64,000 bases of DNA from NCBI GenBank assembly GCA_905147135.1, contig LR990050.1, positions 16,118,001 through 16,182,000 on the forward strand, given 5' to 3'. A program made the position numbers and the translations under genes. The notes beneath the pieces are model-generated. The model saw only the letters and a program-made list of their open reading frames with translations, had not been told where the DNA came from and searched no databases. Within the stretch, counting starts at the first letter, position 1; every line of letters starts with the position of its first letter. This DNA comes from Blastobasis lacticolella. Taxonomy: Eukaryota; Arthropoda; Insecta; Lepidoptera; Blastobasidae. Positions 23,201 to 34,300 of this stretch are shown here, piece by piece.

Positions 23201-24910
23201 TCAGCCAACCCACCCGTCGTGATATAGTAAAGATAGGTAGGTATATAATAGATCATAACGATACCCGGGGCGTCGTATATCGATTTACTCTTACCTCTAT
23301 CGATTAGGAATTATTTGTAGGAATATCTTCTGGCTGTAGGTAATGATGACTTTACGAAAGAGTTGAGAGATAGAGAGTAGAGTGATGTTTCCTCTTAATA
23401 CCCCGCCTATGTGCCAAAATCTCTCTGTATTTTCCTTGTGCTGTAAATACCCTGACAACTTGTAGAGCCAACAGCACAATCTCACCTCACACAGCGGATT
23501 CAAATACGGTATCTTGAGCGGCAGGCCCTCTAACAGGAGCGTCGTCAGCAGCGTCGTGTTGCTCAGCAGCTGCGACGTTGCCTCCACCAGGTTGCTCAAC
23601 ATAAACTTGGTGAGGATTACCGCGCGCTTGTTCACTGTTTTCGCGAGTCGCTCACAGTCTATGTGCTCCAGAACTGAAGACGGGAAGACAGGATTTGGTT
23701 GTGTGAACGTGGTAAAAGGAACAAAGGTTGCTTGACATGAGACATTAAGTTAGGGAAGAATACTGCAACGTGTGCTTGTTCAGTGTTATCACTATCTTTC
23801 CGAGACGCTGGCAGTTAACTCTTACGATATTATCTGCTCTGGACTGCTTGGGGTAACCAGGAAGGGAATAAGAGTTAAATTGGTATAACACGTTAAGTGA
23901 GTAGATATGTACTCCAGAATTATGATGGGAGCAAATGTGAGAGCTGAAAGGTTTTGATATATAGGAACGTGTGCTTGTTCTGTGTTCACTATCTTTCAAC
24001 TCTATCAGTCAACTCTTACGATATCTGCTCCAGAACTGGGTTGGGGTAGACTAGGATAAGGGTTATTGGTTTAACACATAAGCGCTGAACGATTTGGATA
24101 GGAACGTTATGTAGGGTGCAAATTGAAGGTCAGGAGGTACTCGTAGGTACTCGCAGCCATGTTCTCCAGAACTGGCTAGGAAAGGTCAAATTAGTTTAAA
24201 CACATTATAAAGATATAAGCTGGTTGCTCAAAATGAACTTGGTAAGGATCATTGCGCGCTTCTTCACCGTCTTGCTAAATAGGAAACTGGAAGTAGGTAC
24301 GGTGCAGTACCTACCTGCAGATTGTAGGTAGGCTAAAAAAGAAGAAAAGTGTGTAAGTACCTATTAATTTGTTGAAATGTATCTCTATAAGAGTATGTTT
24401 TCGGTTCGAATAACTAAACAAAAATATTTCATCTGCAGTCGAATATTTATTACCTAAGTAAGTATTTATAATATTTATCTCATAATATTACACGTAAGTA
24501 CCTACAACTAATACAACTAGTATGTACCTACCAATAGCAAATGCTTATACTTCTATAACTTCTATAACCTATACTTCAACCAATGCGTTCAAAAACTCAA
24601 TAATAATAAAAAATTGTTTGTAACCTAAGTACTTTACTAACTTTCAGGGTGCAGGTAGTTCAGACTTACTAGTTTTAACCGGTTGTCGGCAGCGGATCGA
24701 AACCGAGTGGAGACTCAAATCACAGCTGAGGGCGTTGAGAATCGGTGGCCAGTCCTGGTACTTAATCCTGTCCACACAAAAGTCCAGGAGCTTCCCATTC
24801 CCCCCGGGCATCAGGTTAGTCAGAGCAGTCAGGTTCTGCAGCTTGCAGCACTTCAAGTAACATTGATGGAAGATGCGACTGCTCTTCGACTCGACGCCCT
24901 TCCCAACCAT
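14267..24910 (-). CDS. CEP78: CEP78, centrosomal leucine-rich-repeat protein
   Basis: Twelve exons join to 631 codons plus TGA: 24910-24670, 23673-23486, 22848-22672, 21904-21730, 20921-20746, 19855-19788, 18406-18317, 17601-17453, 16921-16765, 15936-15723, 15444-15334 and 14416-14267. Exons 1-5 encode the LRR half: LLDFCVDRIKYQDWPPIL, LPRCLVGDAGC, LTGCELTAVGA, SENWTHTLRYRLPELDTMAG with LRRITVCGN, DDLWIKALD, and NTALVVLDLRHND. The order and spacing match vertebrate CEP78. Exon 8 is a coiled coil (DYTELLEEQLQDEISHRQQ), followed by Ser-rich and Lys/Glu-rich low-complexity sequence and an acidic tail (DALDSSEDEDST). CEP78 acts at mature centrioles and cilia; human loss causes cone-rod dystrophy with hearing loss. 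Exons are GC-rich islands among repeat-laden introns. The exon 7-8 junction is inferred from frame alone and is the weakest link. Confidence 0.9.
14417..15333. other. CEP78 last intron
   Basis: 917 bp. Near the exon a CATCATCATCATCACC run lies just inside the exon 12 acceptor side. The rest holds short ORFs only; no element recognised. Confidence 0.5.
16130..16460 (+). repeat. Interspersed repeat family D (retroelement 3' region)
   Basis: CEP78 intron between 16764 and 15937. It shares CCATGGGGAACCGTAGCTTT, GAGCAACGCATTGGCAATTG and CCATCAGGTGGCCCGCTTGA with 45055-45300. The end ACATAAAAA is the usual tail. Other members are at 33690-33790 (minus), 46130-46385, 48890-48965 and 62320-62615. 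Confidence 0.65.
17640..17835 (+). mobile_element. Non-LTR retrotransposon ORF2 3' end, family E
   Basis: Reads RPKRWIQIVESDARAN...REDAEDRTKLRRKSRKA, the typical C-terminus of insect non-LTR reverse transcriptase ORFs (W..VV..D.R......A.DR..WR...RKADP), then a (GAT)n tail. Lies about 40 bp upstream of a CEP78 exon, antisense to the gene. Related pieces are at 20530-20700 and 20955-21110. Confidence 0.65.
19195..19560 (+). repeat. Interspersed repeat family C (retroelement 3' region)
   Basis: CEP78 intron. It shares CTCGTGGGTGTCGTAAAGGA, CTGCGATCTCCAA and AAGTCCTGCTGTGGACTGTT with copies at 33183-33345 and 36762-37010 and with an inverted copy at 52830-53060. Best copy ends in a GATGATGATG tail. 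Confidence 0.7.
20355..20425 (+). mobile_element. Jockey-like non-LTR retrotransposon 3' end, family F
   Basis: TTCAAGGTCAGAGGGAATAT and CATATTCCATCTTCGGCCG correspond to the FKxRVNR...H.PSS C-terminal end seen more fully at 48560-48735. Confidence 0.5.
20530..20700 (+). mobile_element. Non-LTR retrotransposon ORF2 3' end, family E
   Basis: GAGAGCCTAGAAGCGATGGA and GAGGATGCCAAACATCGG correspond to the 17640-17835 copy. Ends 46 bp from CEP78 exon 5. Confidence 0.55.
20955..21110 (+). mobile_element. Non-LTR retrotransposon ORF2 3' end, family E
   Basis: GATGAATCGGATGCGAGAGC and GGCGTGAGGATGCTGAAGAC are close to the 17640-17835 copy. Begins some 35 bp from the other side of the same CEP78 exon 5. 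Confidence 0.6.
21455..21605 (-). mobile_element. Retroelement 3' fragment
   Basis: On the minus strand GATATATGTCCAGCACTGGA resembles the usual lepidopteran LINE tail (CTATGTCCAGCAGTGGAC). Preceded by GC-rich sequence with no complete frame. Confidence 0.45.
23085..23110. repeat. Perfect 12-bp hairpin
   Basis: GTTGTTTGGTAT and ATACCAAACAAC separated by 2 nt, in CEP78 intron 2. No associated element recognised. Confidence 0.6.
23771..24285 (-). pseudogene. Decayed tandem copies of CEP78 exon 2
   Basis: Three stretches in intron 1 repeat parts of the adjacent exon 2 (23673-23486). 24219-24283 translates on the minus strand as SKTVKKRAMILTKFILSNQL, against AKTVNKRAVILTKFMLSNLV in the true exon. 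The stretches at 23771-23854 and 23966-24045 resemble each other strongly (GTGCTTGTTC, ACTCTTACGATAT, CTGCTC) and match the 5' part of exon 2 and its acceptor flank. Spacing is about 150-200 bp. None keeps a full exon with both splice sites, so they are relics of local duplication of a leucine-rich-repeat exon. Confidence 0.7.
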
Positions 24911-25242
24911 AATTGCTAAAAAAATTATAATAATCTATCAAAAAACCATCCGGCCAAACGGCACCGTCCCAAACGATGGGCCCTTCGCTGGTGATTGCGA
25001 AAAAAAAGTCTTCTTAGTAAATATGATTTTGGTGAATAATTACTCAAAAATGTTTGGTGACGGGACGGTTTGAAATTCGAAGCGAGCGTTGACACGCGTG
25101 ACACTGACTTGTCGGCGGGAATGTTTTTTTACGGTTGTGATTGACGCGGACCTTCCGTGAGGTTCCGTTTAGTTAGGGCGAAGGATTATTAACGTCGGAG
25201 TTATCTATGACCTATTTAGGCAACCTGTTAATAATTCGTCGA

Positions 25243-25274
25243 CCGGTTGATACGTTCTTCATCGTATCAACCGG
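25243..25274. repeat. Perfect 12-bp hairpin
   Basis: CCGGTTGATACG, 8-nt loop, CGTATCAACCGG; located about 330 bp upstream of the CEP78 ATG. Confidence 0.65.
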
Positions 25275-26214
25275 ATCGCGATCACAGGCGGGGGTTGGCT
25301 GCCGGTATCCAAAGTCTTCCTGCGCTTTTCATCGCCTTACCTTCTAAATCTTTCGAACCGTTTCTCTACCGCTACCCTTTATGTCAAAATTTTTGACCGC
25401 TATTCAATAACCAGGTGCTAACCCTATCTGCTAGGGACGCAGCTTATCTATCATCGGCTTCATCTTAGTCACTGACTGAATAAGGTAATTCTTCCGGTAT
25501 AGTAGTCCAGATGGAGATGATATCGGCAACTTCGTTCACTAGCAGGGGTTCTGATTCCTCACTCGATTCTGTAGAGGAATTACGTGCTTCTTATGAGAGA
25601 CGGTCTTCTAGCGATTGACCAAGTTTAAGTCGTGTCGTCAAGGCAACACATTTTGTCTGACTTCAAGGAATTCAAGGATTCTTCGGAAGCTTTCGGCAAA
25701 CTTAATGGTATAACCCGCGTCACGAAAGAAGAGACTTGTCAAATGGCAGTGGAGGGGATTTCGCGCAGGTAATCGTATACAGCGCAAGTCGAACCACGTG
25801 ACCCGCCAAGTCTCTTCTTATTTGACACTAGCTATACCTAGTGTTTATTTTCGAGAATAAGAGCATACTTACGACGAATTCATTTTTAGATGACTTCTCG
25901 TCCACAATAATTCATGTCTCCAGACGAAAGCCGTTCACCAGTGAACTTATGGAAGAGAGACGTGGTTCTTACTAAGGGCTTCATTAGAGAAAGCTCAAAG
26001 TCATTTAGCAGGCGATGGAAAAAGCGACCGGAGGTTCTATTTGTGATAGGGTCAGAAAATATAAAGTATGTGCCCGCTATGAGTGTAGATAACTTAAGTG
26101 TACAACACTTAGGTTAAATAAAATAGGTGCAAAATATCTACTGACGGATTTTCATATCACATGCCTCGATGCAAATTGGGTACCTATTGTGGTTAGGCTT
26201 TACGTCACAGAATA

Positions 26215-26330
26215 GTGGATCCTGATCAATATAATCTGGACACCTCCTTTGGATGCTCCATCCTCGGCCGCATCGTCACTTACCAACAGATGAGATGGCG
26301 GTCAAATGCCTATCTTGTCTATAATAAAAA
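26215..26330 (+). mobile_element. Jockey-like non-LTR retrotransposon 3' end, family F
   Basis: CCTGATCAATATAATCTGGA, GCTCCATCCTCGGCCGCATC and CACTTACCAACAGATGAGAT match 48560-48735 in order, ending in an A-rich tail. Confidence 0.65.
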
Positions 26331-27050
26331 AAAGTTGCGTGTTTCACATTAAACCACTAGTCTTGAGTTCTTTGATTAAAACCAAATAAAACGAAAAGAT
26401 ATTTTACAAAAACTTTTATTTAAAAATATGTGACATTTCGTTAAAGCTTACTCTAAAACCGGAGACCATTAAATAACAACAATACTTCAATTAAATAATT
26501 ACTTCCCTTATTCAAATAAAAATATATAATTTACATTCAAAATGGGAATGGTAACACATTGGTTTCAAAGCTTATTGTCTAGATTTTAAGAGAGCCTTAG
26601 ATCAAAATACATTGAGACATTGTACAGAAATGTAGAAAACAGATACCTATTGATTTTTATGAATATGCGATAAGGAAAATTATACCAAAAAGATTTTAAA
26701 TGTTGAGTTGAGAATCTCAAGAGAGAATGGCACGTAACTTATATAAATATAAGTACATTTGTATTTTACTATTAGCTAATGTAAAATGTTTTCGTGTGTA
26801 TTATCATTTAATATTATAACAATTAACTTACATTTAGTTTAACTTCCCTGTACGTAATAGTAGAATTCTTTAATTACATTTTCTTTTCTTTTATAATTTT
26901 TTCGGTCTGTTAATTCGGAATGTTTTCAATTTAAAAATAACTATTTATACAATGATGCCCAGACAAACCACAAAGTAGATTGATCCATCCGAGTAGGGTA
27001 GCTTAACAATGCCACATTTAGAAAATGACCATATGAATTTAAAAAAATGC

Positions 27051-27262
27051 CGTTTTCACCTCTCCAGCGGCAATACAGCCTTTTGATGGTAGCATTTCGA
27101 AATCTGTGAGTTTTTACTCTTTTCGTACTGCAGGCTAGCAGAAGTGTGTTCTCGGGCGCGATAAGCGAAAAAGGGCGCAACATAGATACTGCTATCTCTT
27201 TCATCTCAGTACTGAGAGAAGGAAACAAACGTTCTCTCACGGCGTGCTGGAGAGGTGAAAAG
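27051..27262. mobile_element. 212-bp inverted-repeat element (MITE-like)
   Basis: TTTTCACCTCTCCAGC at 27053-27068 recurs as its exact reverse complement GCTGGAGAGGTGAAAA at 27246-27261. An ORF covering it on the minus strand has no family signature. Lies in the distal 3' flank of the brummer gene. Confidence 0.6.
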
Positions 27263-27963
27263 TTGTATCTGTAGTTGTTTTTGTCACAAAGTTGTATTTT
27301 TATAATGTCTAACCAACTGCGCTCAGTAAAATAGGATCCCTAGCCGCAGTCGTTATTCAATTCTAGTTCATGATTTAATAAACTAACCTAAACGAAAAGG
27401 CACTAAAATCAGCACTCAGCAATATAGTTTCCTTTTGCCCGATCTTATGTTCTAGTGATTAAGGTTGAAATTATAAACCTAAATGAGACCTCAACAAATA
27501 AAAATATAGCTTTTGGTTGCATATCGGGAATTTATTTAAGAAACATTATACATCCCTATACACTAACATTTAGTATGAGTTACATCAATATATTATTACT
27601 TTAATCTCAGGTAACTACAGTTTTAGTACTAACAAGGTAAATTCTTTGGAATGTTTCTGTTCTCTCAGAAGTATCGTGGAATGCACCATTTCCCTTTAAA
27701 AACCTAACAGACCAAATAATTTTTTCTTGTATTACTGACAGTCTTCTTACGATAATTAACATGCCAACTTAAAAAATACCCTTATGTCATTAATGTTAAG
27801 ATCTATTTAACATACAATTTCCTTTATTAAATGGCTAACATTTTAGTTCTTAAGACTTCTCAAACAACTTCGAGAACCTTTTCTTTCTGGAAGTTATTTA
27901 AGGGTCTGTGATAGATAAGTTGAACTAAAATAAATACGATGATAAGTTGAACATACTTAGGTA

Positions 27964-27973
27964 TTTATTTATT
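27964..27973 (-). terminator. Candidate brummer poly(A) signals
   Basis: Overlapping AATAAA hexamers on the minus strand (27973-27968 and 27969-27964), about 385 nt after the brummer stop and beyond the minisatellite. Confidence 0.45.
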
Positions 27974-28082
27974 ATTTTACAATAGTTCTAACTACACAGA
28001 GGACTATAGTCTTTCCCTGTTACGGCAACTTCCGTACCAACCGTGACATATTAACTCAGACGCGCTTATTCAAACCAGCATC

Positions 28083-28381
28083 TAGCTATCCTCGGCATAA
28101 GTGACATAGCTATCTTCGACATAAGTGATATAACTATCCTCGATATAAGTCACGTAGCTATCCTTGGTATAAGTGACATAACTATCATCGACATAAATAA
28201 CATAGCTATCCCACCATAAGTGACATAACTATACCACCATAAGTGACATAGCTATTCCACCACAACTGACATAACTATCCTCGGCATAAGTGACGTAGAC
28301 ATTCCATCGTTGCGACTGACGTAGATGCGTTACTGGACGTATCGAATTATCCTGTTATTCGGCATAAGTGACGTAGCTATT
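28083..28381. repeat. 23-24 bp minisatellite overlapping the brummer C-terminus and 3' UTR
   Basis: Nine near-contiguous units from 28083 to about 28299 with consensus AGCTATCCTCGGCATAAGTG plus ACAT, followed by one isolated unit at 28359-28381. Units mostly alternate AGCTAT and AACTAT, suggesting a 47-48 bp dimer. Three units (about 28204-28272) lack one base. On the minus strand a 24-bp unit reads DSYVTYAE, and the isolated unit supplies the last coded residues of brummer. Confidence 0.85.
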
Positions 28382-31300
28382 TGATGCCATCTGGCGGTCG
28401 GACTCTGGCTCGTCGCTTTCATTGGAGCCGCGACGGTTCCATTCACTCTCGGGGTCTGAGAATATATTCCTATCTGCCAAGTCGTCATCTTCGTCCATCG
28501 CGTCTAGGTCTAGCTCGTCTGTAAAGAAAGACGATCATCATAAACGGCCCGTGACAGTGTACAGAGAGCTTAAGTTTTCGACTTAAGTGGAATGGTTTGT
28601 TATAATCCCCACGCTTGGCTGAAGACCTTGTCAACCTCGCTTGGCCAACGGTATTTAAGAAGAACCACTTGGTTTGGAGTTTTTTTTGGTGTTGAATGAC
28701 TCTGATGAATTAGTATGGCTGGATGAATGGCGGTATATCCGCGATTTTCTCGCTGTCAGTCCGAAACTCTGCTTTTCCCGGTCCCGCGGGAGGACCGGGA
28801 CAAGATATTGAACCGGGAATTTGATCCCAAGACGATTATTACTAAGGGAACTTGCTGGAGTGAAAGTGGATAAATGAAAGCCTTGGAAGGGTCAGGTCAA
28901 GAGTTCCCTAAAGGTAGATGAATTTGAAAGAAGCGAGAGAGATTTGTCAAGACCGTAGCAAATGGAACGACATGGTCTCTGCGTAGCCCTACGAGGAAAA
29001 AGCGTGATGGTGGTATGTTTGTATGTATGTATGATTATTACTCGAATTACCATTACTGATATATTGTATTTGCCTCGACCTTAAGTTCAGTGCTAATCCC
29101 TATAGCTTATTCTTGAAACTGTATAATGTTATTATTATCACTCATGTCTTGCACATCATCTGGTAGAAGCTGATGTTTACCATAATGCTAAAGCAGTAGC
29201 GTAAGTAAGTGATAGGTTTAGCGCTAAGGCTGGGCTTCCGGGCGTGTATAAATTGGCCGCCCAGGGCCACGTCCCATATTGCCAGTAAGGTAAATATATA
29301 CCACTGAGCTATTTAGGGCAAGCTAGCCGCGACCGCCTCTTATAACTTGGCCGCCCTGGGCTCATTTTGCCAGTATGGTAAAGTCACCCCAACGCACCGT
29401 CATCCGCCATCATGTCGGCCGCCCAGTCGTTGTCGAACTCCAGCTGTTTGTTGAACTCGCGCTCCGCGGGCGACTGCACGGCCTCCGAGTCCGCGTCCGT
29501 CACGTCGTATATCTCCGTCATCTTCATCTGGGGAGGGGAGAGTGAGAGGTTATATGACAATGTTACAATTTCTTTAAATATAAATATATGACTTGTCGAG
29601 GACATTGCGACCAACTTCTCTGTGAAATGGCGAAATTAGGAACTATAGTACCCAGATTGAGATGTCGTCCGATTGTTAAGTCTATAGTGTCTTTATTTAG
29701 CTGATCTACAGCGAAAGACAGATGTGTTTATCCGTCACAGTAGACTCCATTAGAGGTTAATTGTCTTTTATTTTAATTTCATTAATATTTTATAATAATT
29801 TTGGATCCTGGAATTATCTTCGAAAGTACGGAATCCGGCCAACAATATAGTTTTACGTTTTGTTCAGGAAAATTTCGATGTGATCACGACATCGATATCG
29901 CTGTTTGCACGAAAAAGTGAGGCCTTGTGTACAACTTTGCACATTTTGAATTTAACGTTGCAGGTGCACAAACACATTATCCATGGCTGTTAAAAAGTAC
30001 CCATAATATTATGTTGAGTTGGTTTTATATTCGCTCTTGAAAACATGAATCTGCTTCTTTATACCACTAAGGTGGCAAACAAGTTTACGGCCTGCCTGAT
30101 TGTAAGCAGTGCAGGCAGACACTCTGTAGGTAAATGCATATCGAGTCTTCGTACAAGTGATGACGGTAATCATTAATAACATCAACAAAGGTCAAACGCA
30201 GTGACACGGTACCCTGCGTAGAAAGCGCTGATACTACAGTGATTACAATGTTATTACTATTCATACTCGCGTTTTATCGACTCGATACATTGTTGCAAAA
30301 CGTGCATGATATAAACGGCCCATTTAATGTGCGCTTAAGTACTCCTTGGTATCTATTTTGGGAATTATTGTTTGTAATACGAGCAATGCTGTCGGCGTAA
30401 TACAGATAAATACGTCATGCACACCATGTCATACTTAGTTTTTCTATTTTATGACAATCTACTCCTACTACTCAGCCTAAACCCTAATGGCAAAATTTAG
30501 TCGTCTAAATTCAGATGCAATAAGCGTGAGAGCAAGTCAAAGTGGAATGTAGAGCGCACAGAATAAGGTCCATTTTATATAATGTCCAATGTTCATACGA
30601 ACTTAAGTTTTATGGATTCAGCATCTACATTTTGTAACATTTTCCACACCGACAAAGTTTTCCACAAAAATCTCCTATTGTTGAAATTTTTTTGTGACAT
30701 TTCATCAGTAGATGATGAACAATAGCAAATCAAGTAAGTTTAATCACAGTGACCACAAGTCTAGTAATAAACAATGCAACGCACTATTTACACACTGTTG
30801 CAGATAACACTGAAGTTATGATGTCACTGTTTTGACAGTGAAGCGGTGACAAATTATTATTGTTAATATATCTAGTCAATATTTTCGTAGTACATAAATA
30901 ATGAGTAAGTAGCTACTGAATATTGCGAAAATATGTACAGAGCATAGTATACTTTTTTTATTGCTTATTTCTTACTACTTATACTTTTTTTTACGGACGT
31001 TCGGCCTTCCTGATGAATAGCGGCCTAAGGGGTGCGGATGCGGGCTATTTTTCGTATAGTTTAATTTGATACCGTGTGATAACATTTCACAAAATAAAGG
31101 TTACTTATTGGCCTTTGCTTTGTTTTGTAATACGATCGTGCTCACGCAGTGCACGAACTTTACCATGCCAACTATATTCCTCTTTAAATAATCATTCTTC
31201 TGTACGGAATGTCACTAAAATTTTTCCAAAAAGTTTCAAAGCAACTGTGCCGGTTTTAATGATTTTTGATTGTTTCAGTTCGAATTGTATAGTTCACAAT

Positions 31301-34300
31301 TAGACCCGACAGGTAGCGCTACAATCGGGCGGAACAATGTCTCAGGACAGGTAGTCTACACAAAGTGAACAAACACGGGAGTAATTTCCACTGGCATTTC
31401 GTCTATTTAGTTAATAGGTGTCATAGAACATCATCAATGGATAGTTAGAAATTCGCTATACCTACAGTTATCACAATGGACGATACACAGCATTGCGTCG
31501 AACAATCAAAGGTGACCGAACAAAGAGGCCGCTATCAACATAACAAGCAAACAGATGTCCATACATCAAAAGGTTGAATACTAATTGTTGTTATTAATAC
31601 GGCGATAGTGCGAAGTTCGAAAACGCAATAAGACAGTAGATAGATAGGCGAATTAGGTACCTTCATGTACTTTTAATTAAGGTTCGATTCGTCCGCCATT
31701 ACGTCACATATTTCACTAATTGATCCGTGAAATTTTAATGCACTAATAGGGTCGCGACACGAGTTTAATTTGGGAAAATAACTGATTCAATTCGATTTGT
31801 CTGGAAGGTCGCCAGCTGTTACGTACATGTCGTCTCAATGATATTAGGTATGGCTTACTGCATATTATGTACCTACTTAAGTAAAAGTAGATTACGGCAC
31901 AACACTATTTTTAGTTCAGTGTGCTAATAAAAAGAGGACACTTGGATTTACAAACATAAACCCACCTAAACCTACATTATTTATCTGGCAGCACAATAAA
32001 TAATATCAATTGCGGTATTAAACTTAATCTCACATAAGTCCGCGATCTAAATATGTATAATTCCATGTTGGTAATGAAATTAAGACGTATAATTGGCGCG
32101 ATAATATTCTATCATGCAAGAAAACGGGTGATGATCGGATGACATTCTGACGTTAATCGCGTTACTACCTACAGCCGGATAGCAAATGGCAGCCATGTTT
32201 GTTTTTGTGGCGGGAACTTGCATCGCACTGCATTCTCGTAACGGAAATCGCAAAGGAAACCTAATTAAACATAGAGGAAGCGTTTCCGTTACTTCGTGTT
32301 TGTTTGCGTAGTAATTAACGGTTGTTAACTAACAATTTTTCGATAGCAAACACTTAAGTGTGTGAAACTGATTACTTGGTTGCCATACCTTATTGAGGTT
32401 GTTTATTTCATATAGTCTACTGCTATGCATACGATGAAAGACAAATAAGGATGCAGGATGTAATGTAATCACATAGAATGTGCTAGTGCATCATTCAAGG
32501 TTCTAATTACGCACAACTGTTGCTGGTTTGCATCCGTTCATAATATGTAGGTATATTTTATTGTATTACGATTAACTTTACTACTAACTGTTATTGTTTT
32601 TCTATCGTGGACGAAATACAGTTTTGTTGATTCAATCAGAGGAAAATATCGCGATTTAGCTAGGTAGCTTAAGAGCTACTTGAGGTTCTAAAATATTTAT
32701 GAGAGCATAGGGAGCTCTATATTTCACCTGTAATTTTTATGTGACTTTTGTCTGTTGGAAAGCTTATCCAAGCTACTTAGCCAAATATGAATTTTACTTG
32801 TACTTACTCGGCGACGTCGGATAAGCTACGACGCCCTGTGAGGGCTATTTAGTTTTATTTCCCTTTACATTTTTGACTGTTTTTCCATACCAGTCACATT
32901 CTGTATTCATTTTCTCTTTGTCTGTACCTGACGGGATTAAAGGGAAAATGCATATTCTTGTCCTATATTTTGTCTCTGTCAGCACTGCCACGAACTCACC
33001 TTATTGTCGCTGTCCAGGTAGTAGTACGCAAGTAACGCCTCGTTGTGTGACGTCACGTTCAGAATGTGCTCGAACGTGTCCGTTTCAGAGATGACGTCGT
33101 TGTACGACACGCGGCACTCGCTCGCGCGCCTGCGGAAAAATGCAACTTGTTAGAAAGACAATAATGTGCAATTTGCAATGTGCAACACTCGTGGGTGTCG
33201 TACAAGGCGACTAATGATTTCGAGGCACAAAATCAAAGACTCCAACCCGCGTGTCAACCGTGGAGATTATGGCAACTACCTCCCCTTTCGTGGGAGAGGC
33301 CGTAAGTCCTGCAGTGGACTGTTATGGGCTATGTGAGGTGAAATTTGGACTATCCAAATCGACATCAATGCAACGTGTTAGAAGACAAGAAGGTGAAATT
33401 TGGTCTGTCCAAATCCATATCATACCCTCCACGCTTGGTGGCGGGTTGGAGATCAAAATATACCTAACATAACAATGTCCAAGGCCTCAAGATACAACTT
33501 CGGAAACGAAAAAGCCCGCTAAAACGCCGGAGGTCACTCACCAGCGGCTATCGCGAGCCACCGTGACGTCAAACCCCGCGCTATCGCCCACCGGGGGCAT
33601 TAACTCGTTATTGACTGCTTCGCGATCACTGCGTATGGTTTTGGGGAAATTGTGGTAACTACTTTTTTATGTCATACACCAGACGAACAGACATGAAGGC
33701 CACCTGATAGAAAGTGGTCACCGCCGCCTATGGACATCAGCAACACCAGGGTTGCACTTACCACCAGGCAGGGCGAAAACTGTTTGCCACCTTACTTAGG
33801 CCCGAATACTGGGATGGTTCCTAACTTTAAGGGCTCCTTAAAGATCATGCTGTCACATTCAAATCTTTGATTTTCAAAAGGGATAGCGTGGTATCGGTAT
33901 CTAATGGGCCCATAAAATTAGGAGACATTTGAGTTTTAGGATGTTAGTGTTTGTTTACTTTCAGGTCATAAATAATAATAATTCGATATTATCGGGTGAT
34001 ACTAAATTCATTAATAGCTACTCTCCCTTGAAGTAAAAACGAAGATTTGTGCCGACTCTTGTGGGTATGTCGTTTATAGAGGTCAGAGTAATTTTGGTAC
34101 TCGAGTACGTTCGGAATACGTATAAGTAAATTTATGAGACCAATTACTAAACTACAATAAAAAAACTATGCAAGATATGCATCCTGTACTTTATGAACGG
34201 AAACACTTAAATCCACTGATGCGGATAGTTTGAACGATTATGATACCCTGAGTTTAAAAAGTCATTTAGGTACGCAAATTGTTAAGATATAATAATGATT

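Larger units (their letters stand above)
24911..26940. other. Intergenic: CEP78 5' flank
   Basis: Upstream of CEP78. Holds a perfect 12-bp hairpin at 25243-25274, an inverted pair AAGAGACTTG/CAAGTCTCTT near 25730 and 25810, and a family F retroelement tail at 26215-26330. A 40-codon frame near 25512 reads SSLDSVEELRASYERRSSSD before a stop; its origin is unknown. The remainder is AT-rich. Confidence 0.5.

Noticed and set aside
26941..27240. 99-codon minus-strand ORF
   Set aside because: Covers a MITE-like element with inverted ends and lacks any family signature; probably chance.
28083..28381. CRISPR-like array
   Set aside because: Units are contiguous 23-24 bp tandem repeats without unique spacers in an animal genome; a minisatellite explains them.
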